Source: JBGQBN01 sp041494805 (lineage in GTDB: Bacteria > Acidobacteriota > Terriglobia > Terriglobales > Acidobacteriaceae). Taken from it: a stretch of 64,000 bases of DNA. Every line of letters starts with the position of its first letter. Position 1 is the first letter of the stretch. Below, one piece after another: positions 26,048 through 33,521 of the stretch. The notes under the pieces are model-generated. The model saw only the letters and a program-made list of their open reading frames with translations. It did not search any database and had not been told where the DNA came from. The DNA lies in NCBI GenBank assembly GCA_041494805.1, contig JBGQBN010000004.1, positions 62,001 through 126,000 on the forward strand, read 5' to 3'. Position numbers and translations under genes: made by a program.

Positions 26048-26965
26048 ATGAAGCTCGACCTAACCCATATGAACTGGACCTTGCCGAACCTGGCTGCAGC
26101 CCTGGCCCTGGCTACCTCCACGTTAGCCATGGCGGCACAGCCGGCCACCGTACCCGCCGCTGAACTCGTCCGCCGGACCGTTCAGAACGAGATCAAGGCC
26201 AGCGACGACACCGCCAAGTACATGTTCCAGGACCGCAAGGAAACCCCGCATGGCTCGACCACAAAGCTGATGGTGGAGACGCGCGACGCCATGGCCGGAA
26301 TTGTGGTCGCCTTCAACGACCAGCCGCTCACACCTGAACAGCGCCAGGGGGAATACCGCCGGGTTGCGCGCTTCATCAATGATCCCGACGAGCTGCAGAA
26401 AAAACAGAAACAGGAAAAGGAAAACTCCGAGCGCATCACCCGCATCGTGAAGGTACTGCCGGAGGCCTTTCTCTACCAATACGACGGAACCGAGGCGGGT
26501 AAGCCGGGCGTCGGCAGGGCGGGGGATGAATTGGTCCGCCTGAAGTTCCGGCCCAACCCGGACTACGATCCTCCCTCCCGTGTTGAACAGGTCCTTACGG
26601 GCATGCAGGGATACATCTTGATCGATGCCAAGAAAGAGCGCATCGCCAAAATCGACGGTACGCTGGCAAAAGACGTTACCTTCGGCTGGGGCATCCTCGG
26701 CCACCTGGATCGTGGCGGAGAGTTCCTGGTTGAACAGGGAGACATCAGCGACAACCACTGGCAGATTACCCGCATGGACCTCGCCTTCACCGGCAAGATT
26801 CTCTTGTTCAAGAGCATCAGTATCAAGTCGACTGAAGTTTACAGCGACTTCCGCCCCGCGCCTCCGGATCTGACGTTTGCGCAGGGAGTAGAACTGCTGA
26901 AGAAGCAGCAAGTCCCGAGGGCGGAGGACCAGCAGCAGAACAAGAACGAGCAACAGAGCCGGTAA
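26048..26965 (+). CDS. Secreted hypothetical protein
   Basis: 305 residues from ATG 26048. ATG 26069 also opens the signal peptide and TTG 26036 is possible. The signal (LPNLAAALALATSTLAMA) predicts export. The mature protein begins with a helix (AAELVRRTVQNEIKASDD) and then beta strands (KYMFQDRKETPHG, RLKFRPNPDYDPPSRVEQVL, GYILIDAKKERIAKIDG), with a charged Lys/Glu/Gln stretch at about 115-135 and a Gln/Asn-rich tail. The fold looks LolA- or outer-membrane-lipoprotein-sorting-like (strands around an IDAKKERIAKIDG turn), but I do not recognise the family with confidence. Confidence 0.65.
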   Translation: MKLDLTHMNWTLPNLAAALALATSTLAMAAQPATVPAAELVRRTVQNEIKASDDTAKYMFQDRKETPHGSTTKLMVETRDAMAGIVVAFNDQPLTPEQRQGEYRRVARFINDPDELQKKQKQEKENSERITRIVKVLPEAFLYQYDGTEAGKPGVGRAGDELVRLKFRPNPDYDPPSRVEQVLTGMQGYILIDAKKERIAKIDGTLAKDVTFGWGILGHLDRGGEFLVEQGDISDNHWQITRMDLAFTGKILLFKSISIKSTEVYSDFRPAPPDLTFAQGVELLKKQQVPRAEDQQQNKNEQQSR

Positions 26966-27018
26966 CGCGGCGTGCGCCGTCTCTGGCGACCTGAGACGTT
27001 GCAAGCAACGTCTCTACG
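26966..27018. repeat. REP-like palindromes at convergent gene ends
   Basis: Two palindromes, CGGCGTGCGCCG (26968-26979) and GAGACGTTGC-AA-GCAACGTCTC (26993-27014). The second reads into the NSAR/menC gene so that its stop codon TAG lies within GTAGAGACG. The same terminal phrase recurs at 36592-36655. The structure can act as a bidirectional terminator. Confidence 0.7.
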
Positions 27019-28129
27019 GGCTGGCCTTTATCGTCTCCTTGCGGACCGTGAGCTTCTCGATCAGGTCCTGGCGCACGCGATAGCCCGTGCCTGGTTCGTC
27101 CCGGATAACGATGGTGCCCTGGGGCGTGACTTCGACTTCCGGCTCAATAATGTCTTCCTTCCAGTAACGCTTCGAGGCTGACACATCTCCCGGCAGCCGG
27201 AAGTTCTCCAGGGTGGAAAGCGCGACGTTATGCGCACGCCCCACGCCGGACTCGAGCATTCCGCCGCACCACACCGGAATGTCGTTGGCCTGGCAGACAT
27301 CGTGGATCTTCTTCGCTTCGGTGAACCCGCCTACTCTCCCCACCTTGATGTTGATAATGCGGCAGGCTCCCGTCTCTACCGCGGCGGCGGCATCGCGCGC
27401 GTGCCGTATGGATTCATCCAGGCAGATGGCGGTCCGAAGCTCGCGCTGCAGCCGGGCGTGGTAGTAGATGTCGTCGTTCCACAGCGGCTGCTCGATCATC
27501 AGCAGGTTGAATTGGTCGAACTTCCGCAGGTGCTCGATTTCATCCAATGTATAGGCGGAGTTAGCGTCACAACTGAGAACGATATCGGACCAGCGCGAGC
27601 GGACCCGCTCCAGCACGTTCAGGTCCCAGCCCGGTTTGACTTTCAGCTTGATGCGGCGATATCCGCCGGCCAGCTCGGTTTGAATCCTGTCCAGCAGTTG
27701 CTCGATGGAATCCTGGATGCCGATGGAAACCCCGCACTGGATCTCGCGGCGTGAGCCGCCTAGCAGTTTCCACAGAGGCTGCTTCTTTTCCTTTGCTTCG
27801 ACGTCCCACAGGGCGTTTTCGATCGCAGCCTTGGCCATGCGATGACCACGCACTCTGGCCATTAGGGCCACGCAGTCCCGCGCCGAGGGCAGGGTGTGGC
27901 CCAGTACCGCGGGAGCCAGATAGTTCTTGATCGTGGGCCAAACCGTGTCGGCCCACTCTGAGCTGTAAAAGGGATCCTCGCCGGCTACGCATTCTCCCCA
28001 ACCATCGATTCCGTCGCAGTGCGCGGTGAGCAGAAGAATCCGGCGGCTGGTAGTGCGGCCAAAGCTCGTTTCGAAAAAATGGACGAGCGGCATCTGAATT
28101 TCGCGGAGGGTGATGGCTTCAATTTTCAT
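27014..28129 (-). CDS. menC: MenC-like o-succinylbenzoate synthase / N-succinylamino acid racemase
   Basis: 371 residues of the enolase superfamily. Catalytic residues are K161 and K163 (KLKVKPG), D188 (SCDAN), E213 (MIEQP), D238 (LDES) and K262 (INIKVGRVGG). These positions match the K163/D189/E214/D239/K263 set of the promiscuous OSBS/NSAR subgroup. OSBS acts in menaquinone synthesis; NSAR racemises N-succinyl amino acids. No men gene is nearby, but a GNAT acyltransferase precedes it in the same operon, as in NSAR pathways. The ATG starts MKIEAITLREIQMPL. Confidence 0.85.
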   Translation of the reverse strand: MKIEAITLREIQMPLVHFFETSFGRTTSRRILLLTAHCDGIDGWGECVAGEDPFYSSEWADTVWPTIKNYLAPAVLGHTLPSARDCVALMARVRGHRMAKAAIENALWDVEAKEKKQPLWKLLGGSRREIQCGVSIGIQDSIEQLLDRIQTELAGGYRRIKLKVKPGWDLNVLERVRSRWSDIVLSCDANSAYTLDEIEHLRKFDQFNLLMIEQPLWNDDIYYHARLQRELRTAICLDESIRHARDAAAAVETGACRIINIKVGRVGGFTEAKKIHDVCQANDIPVWCGGMLESGVGRAHNVALSTLENFRLPGDVSASKRYWKEDIIEPEVEVTPQGTIVIRDEPGTGYRVRQDLIEKLTVRKETIKASP

Positions 28130-28210
28130 GGTCGAGGAAAATCCAAGAGGCCAAAAGGCCTCGTATTGTCATGTTTTTCCCGGTGCTCCGGTGTCTTCGT
28201 GGCGAATTAT

Positions 28211-28963
28211 TCAACTCTCATCCCACCGCCCCAGCAGAAAAGTCCCGTTCCCTCTGGCATCGCGCTCGTACCCTAGCACAGACAAACCCTCGGCAAATGC
28301 CTTCAGAAACTGCTCTCGATTGCTATCCTGGACTTCCTTGGCGCGCTCCTTCGTCGCGGGCGACGCCTTCCACTCGTAGATCTGGACGGGGACTGCAATC
28401 GTCTTCAGGATCGTGAGTGATGGCTTGCTTCCGGTCTGCAACAGGTTCACCACACTCTTCGACTGCAGCCACCACTCCGCCACCAGCCGGTCCGTGGGCA
28501 GGCCACCCTGCAGCGGTGACGACGTAATTCCGTACTGGTTGATGTTGTAGCGGCGCGCAATGGCGCCCAGCTTTTCAATATTGAGATAAGCGTTCTTGAT
28601 CTCCAGCGGATCGAATGTCCATTCGATCAGTCCGAAGCCGCGGGACAGCGCTTCTTCCCGCTGGAAGAGCTTGATACGGCGGCCCAGACCAACGTTGCGA
28701 TAGTCCTTGCGCACCGCCAGCATGTGCGAATGCAAATAGGAGCGTCCGCCGCGAGCCCCCGGCACCGCCAACGCGAACCCCACCATCTCGCTGCCTTCAA
28801 ACCCTCCAATGACCTGCCCGCCAATCTTCTCCGCGACTACGAACATCCGCAGCGGCACGAGGTCAGCGTCGCTGAAATTCCAGACTTCCTTCTGCAGCGC
28901 CACGCAGGCCCGCATTTCGTCGAGGTCGTGACACTTGCGGATCACGATCGCATCCGCACTCAC
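28211..28963 (-). CDS. GNAT-superfamily acyltransferase (COG3375-like)
   Basis: 250 residues from GTG 28963, which overlaps the mazG stop as GTGA; the longer open frame reads back into mazG and is not coding. The N-terminus VIRKCHDLDEMRACVALQ begins a GNAT fold with the acyl-CoA loop VRKDYRNVGLGRRIK at about 100-115 (R/Q-x-x-G-x-G/A variant). In bacteria with N-succinylamino acid racemase a GNAT enzyme of this general type succinylates D-amino acids, fitting the next gene downstream (81-base gap). Acyl donor and acceptor are inferred, not shown. Confidence 0.8.
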   Translation of the reverse strand: MSADAIVIRKCHDLDEMRACVALQKEVWNFSDADLVPLRMFVVAEKIGGQVIGGFEGSEMVGFALAVPGARGGRSYLHSHMLAVRKDYRNVGLGRRIKLFQREEALSRGFGLIEWTFDPLEIKNAYLNIEKLGAIARRYNINQYGITSSPLQGGLPTDRLVAEWWLQSKSVVNLLQTGSKPSLTILKTIAVPVQIYEWKASPATKERAKEVQDSNREQFLKAFAEGLSVLGYERDARGNGTFLLGRWDES

Positions 28964-29868
28964 TCGTTTCCTCGCTCCTGTTGCTTGGCCCGCTGCCATA
29001 GCGATTCCAGTTCTTCCATGGATGCCTGCTGTGGCTCCCGGCCCGAGGCGCGTAACTGTTCCTCCATCCACTGAAAGCGCCGCTTGAACTTTCGGTTGGT
29101 TTTCTTCAGCGCCGACTCAGGATCGAGCGAAAGATAGCGCGCAACATTTACCAGCACAAAGAAGAGGTCTCCGACTTCCTCCTCAAGGCGCTCTCGGAGC
29201 TCCTCTGGGACCTGTTGTTTTCCTGCGCCCGCTACCCCTTGCCCGCGCGGCCGGGGACCGGGAGAAGGAAACTCCTTGAGGTGTTCCTGCAGTTCTGCGA
29301 TCTCCTCATGCAGTTTGTCGAAGAGTCCCTCGACGTTCGGCCAGTCAAAACCCACATGGGCCGCACGCGAACTCAGTTTGTACGCTTCCAGCAGCGCAGG
29401 CACAGAGGTCGGAATCCCCGCCAACACCGACTCCGGCGAGGTGTCGTTGCGCACTGCCTTGCCCCCACCGGCCTGCAGCCGCTTCTTCTTTTCCTCCGCC
29501 TTGAGCGCCTCCCAATTGCGCAACACGTCCGAGGAGGTCTCCGCCTTCACATCGCCGAAAACGTGTGGGTGCCGGTCCACCAGCTTGTTGAAGAGCCGGT
29601 CGAGCACTTCATCGATGGAAAATGTGCCCTCCTCTTTGGCCATTTGCGCATAGAACAGAACCTGCAGCAGGAGGTCGCCGAGCTCGCCGGTCAGTTCCTC
29701 CCAATCGCGATTGTCGATCGCTTCCAGGACTTCGTAGGTCTCCTCCAGCGTGTACGGCTTGATAGAGTCAAAGCTCTGCTCGCGATCCCAGGGACATCCG
29801 CCGGGGCCGCGCAAGCGAGCCATGATGGAAACCGCGCGTTCGAAACGCTCACCGGTAGTGGTTGGCAT
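28960..29868 (-). CDS. mazG: MazG nucleoside triphosphate pyrophosphohydrolase
   Basis: 302 residues from ATG 29868 (MPTTTGERFERAVSIMARL); an upstream extension is not family-like. The first MazG domain (about 10-120) has GGCPWDREQSFDSIKPYTLEE, the EEx(4)E-type helix (EETYEVLEAID) and GELGDLLLQVLFYAQ. The second domain (about 180-275) has EEIAELQEHL and EEVGDLFFVLVNVARYL. It hydrolyses NTPs, including damaged or (p)ppGpp-related nucleotides, to NMP and pyrophosphate. A Pro/Gly/Arg-rich loop (FPSPGPRPRGQG) interrupts the second domain. It is coupled to the GNAT gene by a GTGA overlap. Confidence 0.92.
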   Translation of the reverse strand: MPTTTGERFERAVSIMARLRGPGGCPWDREQSFDSIKPYTLEETYEVLEAIDNRDWEELTGELGDLLLQVLFYAQMAKEEGTFSIDEVLDRLFNKLVDRHPHVFGDVKAETSSDVLRNWEALKAEEKKKRLQAGGGKAVRNDTSPESVLAGIPTSVPALLEAYKLSSRAAHVGFDWPNVEGLFDKLHEEIAELQEHLKEFPSPGPRPRGQGVAGAGKQQVPEELRERLEEEVGDLFFVLVNVARYLSLDPESALKKTNRKFKRRFQWMEEQLRASGREPQQASMEELESLWQRAKQQERGNE

Positions 29869-30240
29869 GGGCGCAAACACTCTAAATGACTCGCGCCCAA
29901 CCGGCAACGACGCACCCCAGTAACCCTTCCAGGCCGCCCGAAAGGTTACTCTCTCTTCATCCGGAGGGTGGCGGTGAGGATCAAACAGCCAGCCCAGCAC
30001 GACCAAAGCTCTATCTCTAGTTGCATCAGTTATTTACGAGGTAATAATATCTATTAGATATAGTACCTATGAGTCAGTATGCCAGGACTGTTCCAGGTGG
30101 AACATTACGTCATCTGGCAAGGTTACCCTACTGCACTAAGGTTATCTTTTCTGAAGCTGTTGAATGTATGAGACTTAAGCTTGAGATAGTGTGCGGTCTG
30201 GAAAGATAAATCGCATCTAATCTCGGTTGGACCCAGAACC
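29869..30240. other. 372-base divergent region with AT-rich palindromes and a possible 46-aa ORF
   Basis: The base composition from about 30010 to 30210 is visibly AT-richer than its surroundings. A possible plus-strand promoter is TTGCAT (30021-30026), 18 bases, TAATAT (30045-30050). Two perfect palindromes, ATATCTATTAGATAT (30047-30061) and GTTCCAGGTGGAAC (30090-30103), could be operators. ATG 30069 to TAA 30209 would encode 46 residues (MSQYARTVPGGTLRHLARL...) with no ribosome-binding site and no recognised motif. The glpD start lies 31 bases after it. Confidence 0.4.
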
Positions 30241-31881
30241 ATGAACCGTACGGGCACAAATCGACGATCGCTGGAAGGTGAACACTTCCAAGTTGTCGTC
30301 GTTGGCGGCGGAATTAATGGCGTTGCCATTGCGCGCGAATGTGCCCTCGCCAAACGGCGCACGCTGCTGATTGAGCAGCACGACTTCGCTGCCGGCACTA
30401 CCAGTCGGTCGACCCGGATCATTCATGGTGGTCTGCGATACCTCGAGCACGCTGAAATTGGGCTGGTGCGCGAATCCTTGCGCGAACGGCAGCATCTGCT
30501 GCGGCAGCGCCCGCACCTGGTGCATCCCGTGCATTTCCTGCTTGCGCTCGATCAAGAAAGCCGGCGCAGCGCGCTCAGCGTGCGTACGGGACTGTGGCTC
30601 TATCGTCGACTGGGCGGCCCGAAGCTCGGAGTGAACCCGCGCATGGACCGGCACAAGCTCGAGCGCTTGCTCGACGCGGGACGGCGCTGGTCTATTTTCA
30701 GTTTCGAGGATGCACAGTGTGAGTTTCCGGAGCGCATGGTCGCGGAGTGGCTGGTGGAAGCGATCGAGGCCGGCGCAGTGGCGCGCAATCACACGCAGGT
30801 TTTGGCTGTGGACGTCCGCCACGGACGCGTGCAAGGTGTGCTGCTGCGGGACCGGCTGAGCGGAAAAGAGGAACGCGTCGAAGCGACCTGGGTCATCAAT
30901 GCCACCGGGCCCTGGGCGGACCGTCTTTGCCAGCGGTCCCGTATCAACACAAAAGATCCAATGGTGGGCGGGGTTCGGGGATCGCACATCGTATTGCCAC
31001 GGTTTCCGGGCGCGCCCGATGCTGCCGTAATCACCGAGGCCACGGACGGGCGGCCGATCTTCGTTATTCCCTGGAACGAACAGACTCTGGTGGGGACAAC
31101 AGAAGTACCAGACAGCAATGATCCGGGCAGGACCGAACCATCGCAGGACGAGATTGAGTACCTGCTGCGTTCGCTGCTTCGTTTGTTTCCGCGAGCGAAA
31201 GTATCGGCCCACGATATACGGTATGCGTTTGCCGGTGTTCGCCCGCTGCCCTTCTCGCCCAAGCTGCAGCCTTCCGCAGTGACCCGAAAACATTATCTTC
31301 ATGATCACGCGGCGGATGGCGCGGTGCAGATGATTTCGGTGATCGGCGGCAAACTTACCACGGCGGCGCAGCTGGCGCGGGAGTGTGTGGCTAAGATTGG
31401 AGTTTCATCCAAGAGAGTGGCCGCGCTGGGCTTGGTTTCGGACGATAGTTTGGATCCGTTGTTGGATCAGTGGGTAGTGGAGATCGCCGAGGCGGGCGGA
31501 ATCAGTGAAAGCTCGGCCCGCGGAATCGTCGAATGGCATGGCAAGCGATCGCTGGCCGTCGCCCGCATGGCCCTGAGCAGTGCCGAACTGCGGGCTCCTT
31601 TATGCCAGCACTCCGAACACATCGTCGCTGAGGCCGTGGATGCGTTCGCCAATGAGTGTGCGGTCACCCTGGCCGATGTCCTGCTGCGGCGGGTACCGGT
31701 GGCGCTGGGTGCTTGCTGGTCGCAGACTTGCAGCCGCGAGGCTGCAGCTCGTATCGGTGCGGTCATGGGATGGAACGAGGAGCAAACTGCAGCGGAGCTG
31801 GAGGCCTTTGAAACCGAGCGGTCTGCCTTCCTTCATAAGCCTGCCCGCATGAATATGGCTCTGCCGGCAGCAGCGGACTGA
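30241..31881 (+). CDS. glpD: FAD-dependent glycerol-3-phosphate dehydrogenase
   Basis: 546 residues. The dinucleotide-binding motif VVVVGGGINGVAIARECA and GTTSRSTRIIHGGLRYLE are hallmarks of GlpD/GlpA. VINATGPWADRL and ISVIGGKLTTAAQLAREC follow, then a C-terminal helical domain (about 400-520). The enzyme oxidises sn-glycerol-3-phosphate to DHAP at the membrane and passes electrons to quinone. The convergent neighbouring gene encodes a glycerophosphodiesterase, which yields its substrate. Regulation may involve the palindromes in the AT-rich upstream region. Confidence 0.93.
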   Translation: MNRTGTNRRSLEGEHFQVVVVGGGINGVAIARECALAKRRTLLIEQHDFAAGTTSRSTRIIHGGLRYLEHAEIGLVRESLRERQHLLRQRPHLVHPVHFLLALDQESRRSALSVRTGLWLYRRLGGPKLGVNPRMDRHKLERLLDAGRRWSIFSFEDAQCEFPERMVAEWLVEAIEAGAVARNHTQVLAVDVRHGRVQGVLLRDRLSGKEERVEATWVINATGPWADRLCQRSRINTKDPMVGGVRGSHIVLPRFPGAPDAAVITEATDGRPIFVIPWNEQTLVGTTEVPDSNDPGRTEPSQDEIEYLLRSLLRLFPRAKVSAHDIRYAFAGVRPLPFSPKLQPSAVTRKHYLHDHAADGAVQMISVIGGKLTTAAQLARECVAKIGVSSKRVAALGLVSDDSLDPLLDQWVVEIAEAGGISESSARGIVEWHGKRSLAVARMALSSAELRAPLCQHSEHIVAEAVDAFANECAVTLADVLLRRVPVALGACWSQTCSREAAARIGAVMGWNEEQTAAELEAFETERSAFLHKPARMNMALPAAAD

Positions 31882-31917
31882 TTCAGTTGTCAGTCGTCGG
31901 TCGTCCGTCGTCAGGCC
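31882..31917. repeat. Word-like degenerate repeat (GTC-AGTCGTC type)
   Basis: A run of CAGTTGTCAGTCGTCGGTCG type words between convergent glpD and the phosphodiesterase gene. A related run follows the terminator-proximal gene at 3909-3940. Confidence 0.5.
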
Positions 31918-31930
31918 AACGGCAAGCGCT

Positions 31931-32587
31931 TCACAGGCCCTTTAGCGTTTCTACCAAACGTTGGGTCTCGTCGGAGATGATTCCGTCCACTCCCCAGCCC
32001 GCCAGGCGCAGCATGGATGTCTTGCGGTTGACTGTCCAGGCAAGAAGTTTTCTGCCGGTGTCGTGGACATTCTCCACCAGCTTCCGGTTGATCAGGGACT
32101 CGTGGGCAATCACGTAGTCGACCGGCAGTTTGGGCCAGCGGGCGAGCTGGGCTGACTTGTCACATATGATGCCTACGGGAATGAGCGCGCTGCGGGCCTT
32201 CAGTTCCATCACTATTTCAGGAATAAAAGAAGAAACCACGTAATCCCGGGCGGGACGGCATGCCCGCAACGCGGCTAGTATCTTTGGTTCCAATCCCTTT
32301 ACTTTTAGCTCGATGTCAAGAAAAGCCCGGTGGGCATAGCGCTTGAGGACGTCCTCGAGACGCGGGAGCTCGAGCAATTGGTTGCAGGACGCGCGTGAGA
32401 CGGTGATGCGCCCGACTTTCGGGTCGTGGCAGACAAGAGCGCGTCCGCAGCCGGTAAGGCGAACGTCGAACTCGAAGCCTCCGCAGCCGTGCTCCAGCGC
32501 AAGGTCAAAAGACGCGAACGTATTCTCCGACACGGGGCGAACCGCACGAGCGCCCCGATGCCCGAGTAGCAGGGGGAGGTTGGGCAT
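31931..32587 (-). CDS. Glycerophosphodiester phosphodiesterase
   Basis: 218 residues, GDPD fold. LLGHRGARAVRPVSENTFASF carries the first catalytic His/Arg (H9, R10) and E20-equivalent, GGFEFDVRLT the metal-binding E/D pair and LVCHDPKVGR the second catalytic histidine. Near the C-terminus VNRKTSMLRLAGWGVDGIISDE completes the barrel. The enzyme releases glycerol-3-phosphate from deacylated phospholipids. There is no signal peptide, so it is likely cytoplasmic (UgpQ type). It is convergent with glpD, which would use its product. Confidence 0.9.
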   Translation of the reverse strand: MPNLPLLLGHRGARAVRPVSENTFASFDLALEHGCGGFEFDVRLTGCGRALVCHDPKVGRITVSRASCNQLLELPRLEDVLKRYAHRAFLDIELKVKGLEPKILAALRACRPARDYVVSSFIPEIVMELKARSALIPVGIICDKSAQLARWPKLPVDYVIAHESLINRKLVENVHDTGRKLLAWTVNRKTSMLRLAGWGVDGIISDETQRLVETLKGL

Positions 32588-32677
32588 CGGGCGTGATTGT
32601 ACGCCTTCCCTCCAATTCGAAAACCGTATATTTCACGGTGGAAAACTGGTACAGGCTGTGCATTTTCGGGGCGGAAC

Positions 32678-33001
32678 CTAGTCCAAGTCGAAATCGCGAA
32701 TGGGTTTGCCGGTGTCCGGAGATTCTTTGGCTTTTTTGACGGCTTCCTGAAATTTCTTCTCCAGCAGCTCGGAAGCGTGCTTCTGGTTTTCGACCGATTG
32801 GCGGAAGATGGAGTCCCGCCGGTTATCCTGTTCTTTCATGGCGCGGGCGGCCGCTTCGATGTCGGCGAAAGTCTTTGGTTTCACCGCAGCGGTGTGCGCG
32901 ATTACCGCCTTGTCGGCAGGATCCACCTTGAGCACCGCACTGCAGCATGGGCAGGTCACGTCGAAGGCTGGGGCAGTCTCTGCTGGGACATTCTTTGCCA
33001 T
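32678..33001 (-). CDS. Small hypothetical protein with an N-terminal CPCC motif
   Basis: 107 residues from ATG 33001 (an ATG four codons earlier is equally possible; neither has a clear ribosome-binding site). CPCC at about residues 17-20 sits in a short beta segment (FDVTCPCCSAVLKVD), as in half of a zinc ribbon. The rest is helical and highly charged (IFRQSVENQKHASELLEKKF), a likely coiled coil. One CxxC alone would need dimerisation to bind zinc. No function is known. Confidence 0.6.
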   Translation of the reverse strand: MAKNVPAETAPAFDVTCPCCSAVLKVDPADKAVIAHTAAVKPKTFADIEAAARAMKEQDNRRDSIFRQSVENQKHASELLEKKFQEAVKKAKESPDTGKPIRDFDLD

Positions 33002-33030
33002 CACCCGAATCATACCGCAAAGCGGGCTGT

Positions 33031-33357
33031 TTAACGCGGGTGAAGCTTGATGGGAAAGACCTTGAACAAGTAGAGCATTTCGGAAGTCAGCAGAAAGAGG
33101 GAGACCAGCACGACCATGATGGCGAGGATCTCGCCAAAATTAAGGCGGCTGCGATCCGGGTCAAAACGCCGGGCCACCAAGCCGAGAATATTAAGCGTGG
33201 CAAAACCAAAGACCAGTACCCACAAGATGTTGTAGGCATCAGGCTTCCGGCTCGAATACCGCACGAAGAGAAGCAGCGAGTACAGGCCCGGAGCAGCCTG
33301 GGCCCACGAGGTGAGGGAGTTAACGCGAGCGAGTAGAGGAGTTAGAGACGGGGCCAT
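33031..33357 (-). CDS. Small membrane protein, hypothetical
   Basis: 108 residues with three hydrophobic segments: about 22-34 (GLYSLLLFV, short), 43-62 (ILWVLVFGFATLNILGLVA) and 75-100 (ILAIMVVLVSLFLLTSEMLYLF). The loops are basic (RRFDPDRSR), which predicts the orientation. It has no motif I recognise. It is 29 bases upstream of the CPCC gene on the same strand, so the two are probably cotranscribed. Confidence 0.6.
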   Translation of the reverse strand: MAPSLTPLLARVNSLTSWAQAAPGLYSLLLFVRYSSRKPDAYNILWVLVFGFATLNILGLVARRFDPDRSRLNFGEILAIMVVLVSLFLLTSEMLYLFKVFPIKLHPR

Positions 33358-33521
33358 GGGCGCGTAGCTTCACCGTTCGGAGCAGGCAGAGCCAAGAGAT
33401 ATTACCCTTTTCCGGCCACGATGTCAGCGATTGATTGGATCTGGCACAGAATTGGTAACAAGGCTGGGTGACAAGGCTGACGCCGATCCCCGTTTTCGGC
33501 TGGGGGTAGAATAGCGCCGTC

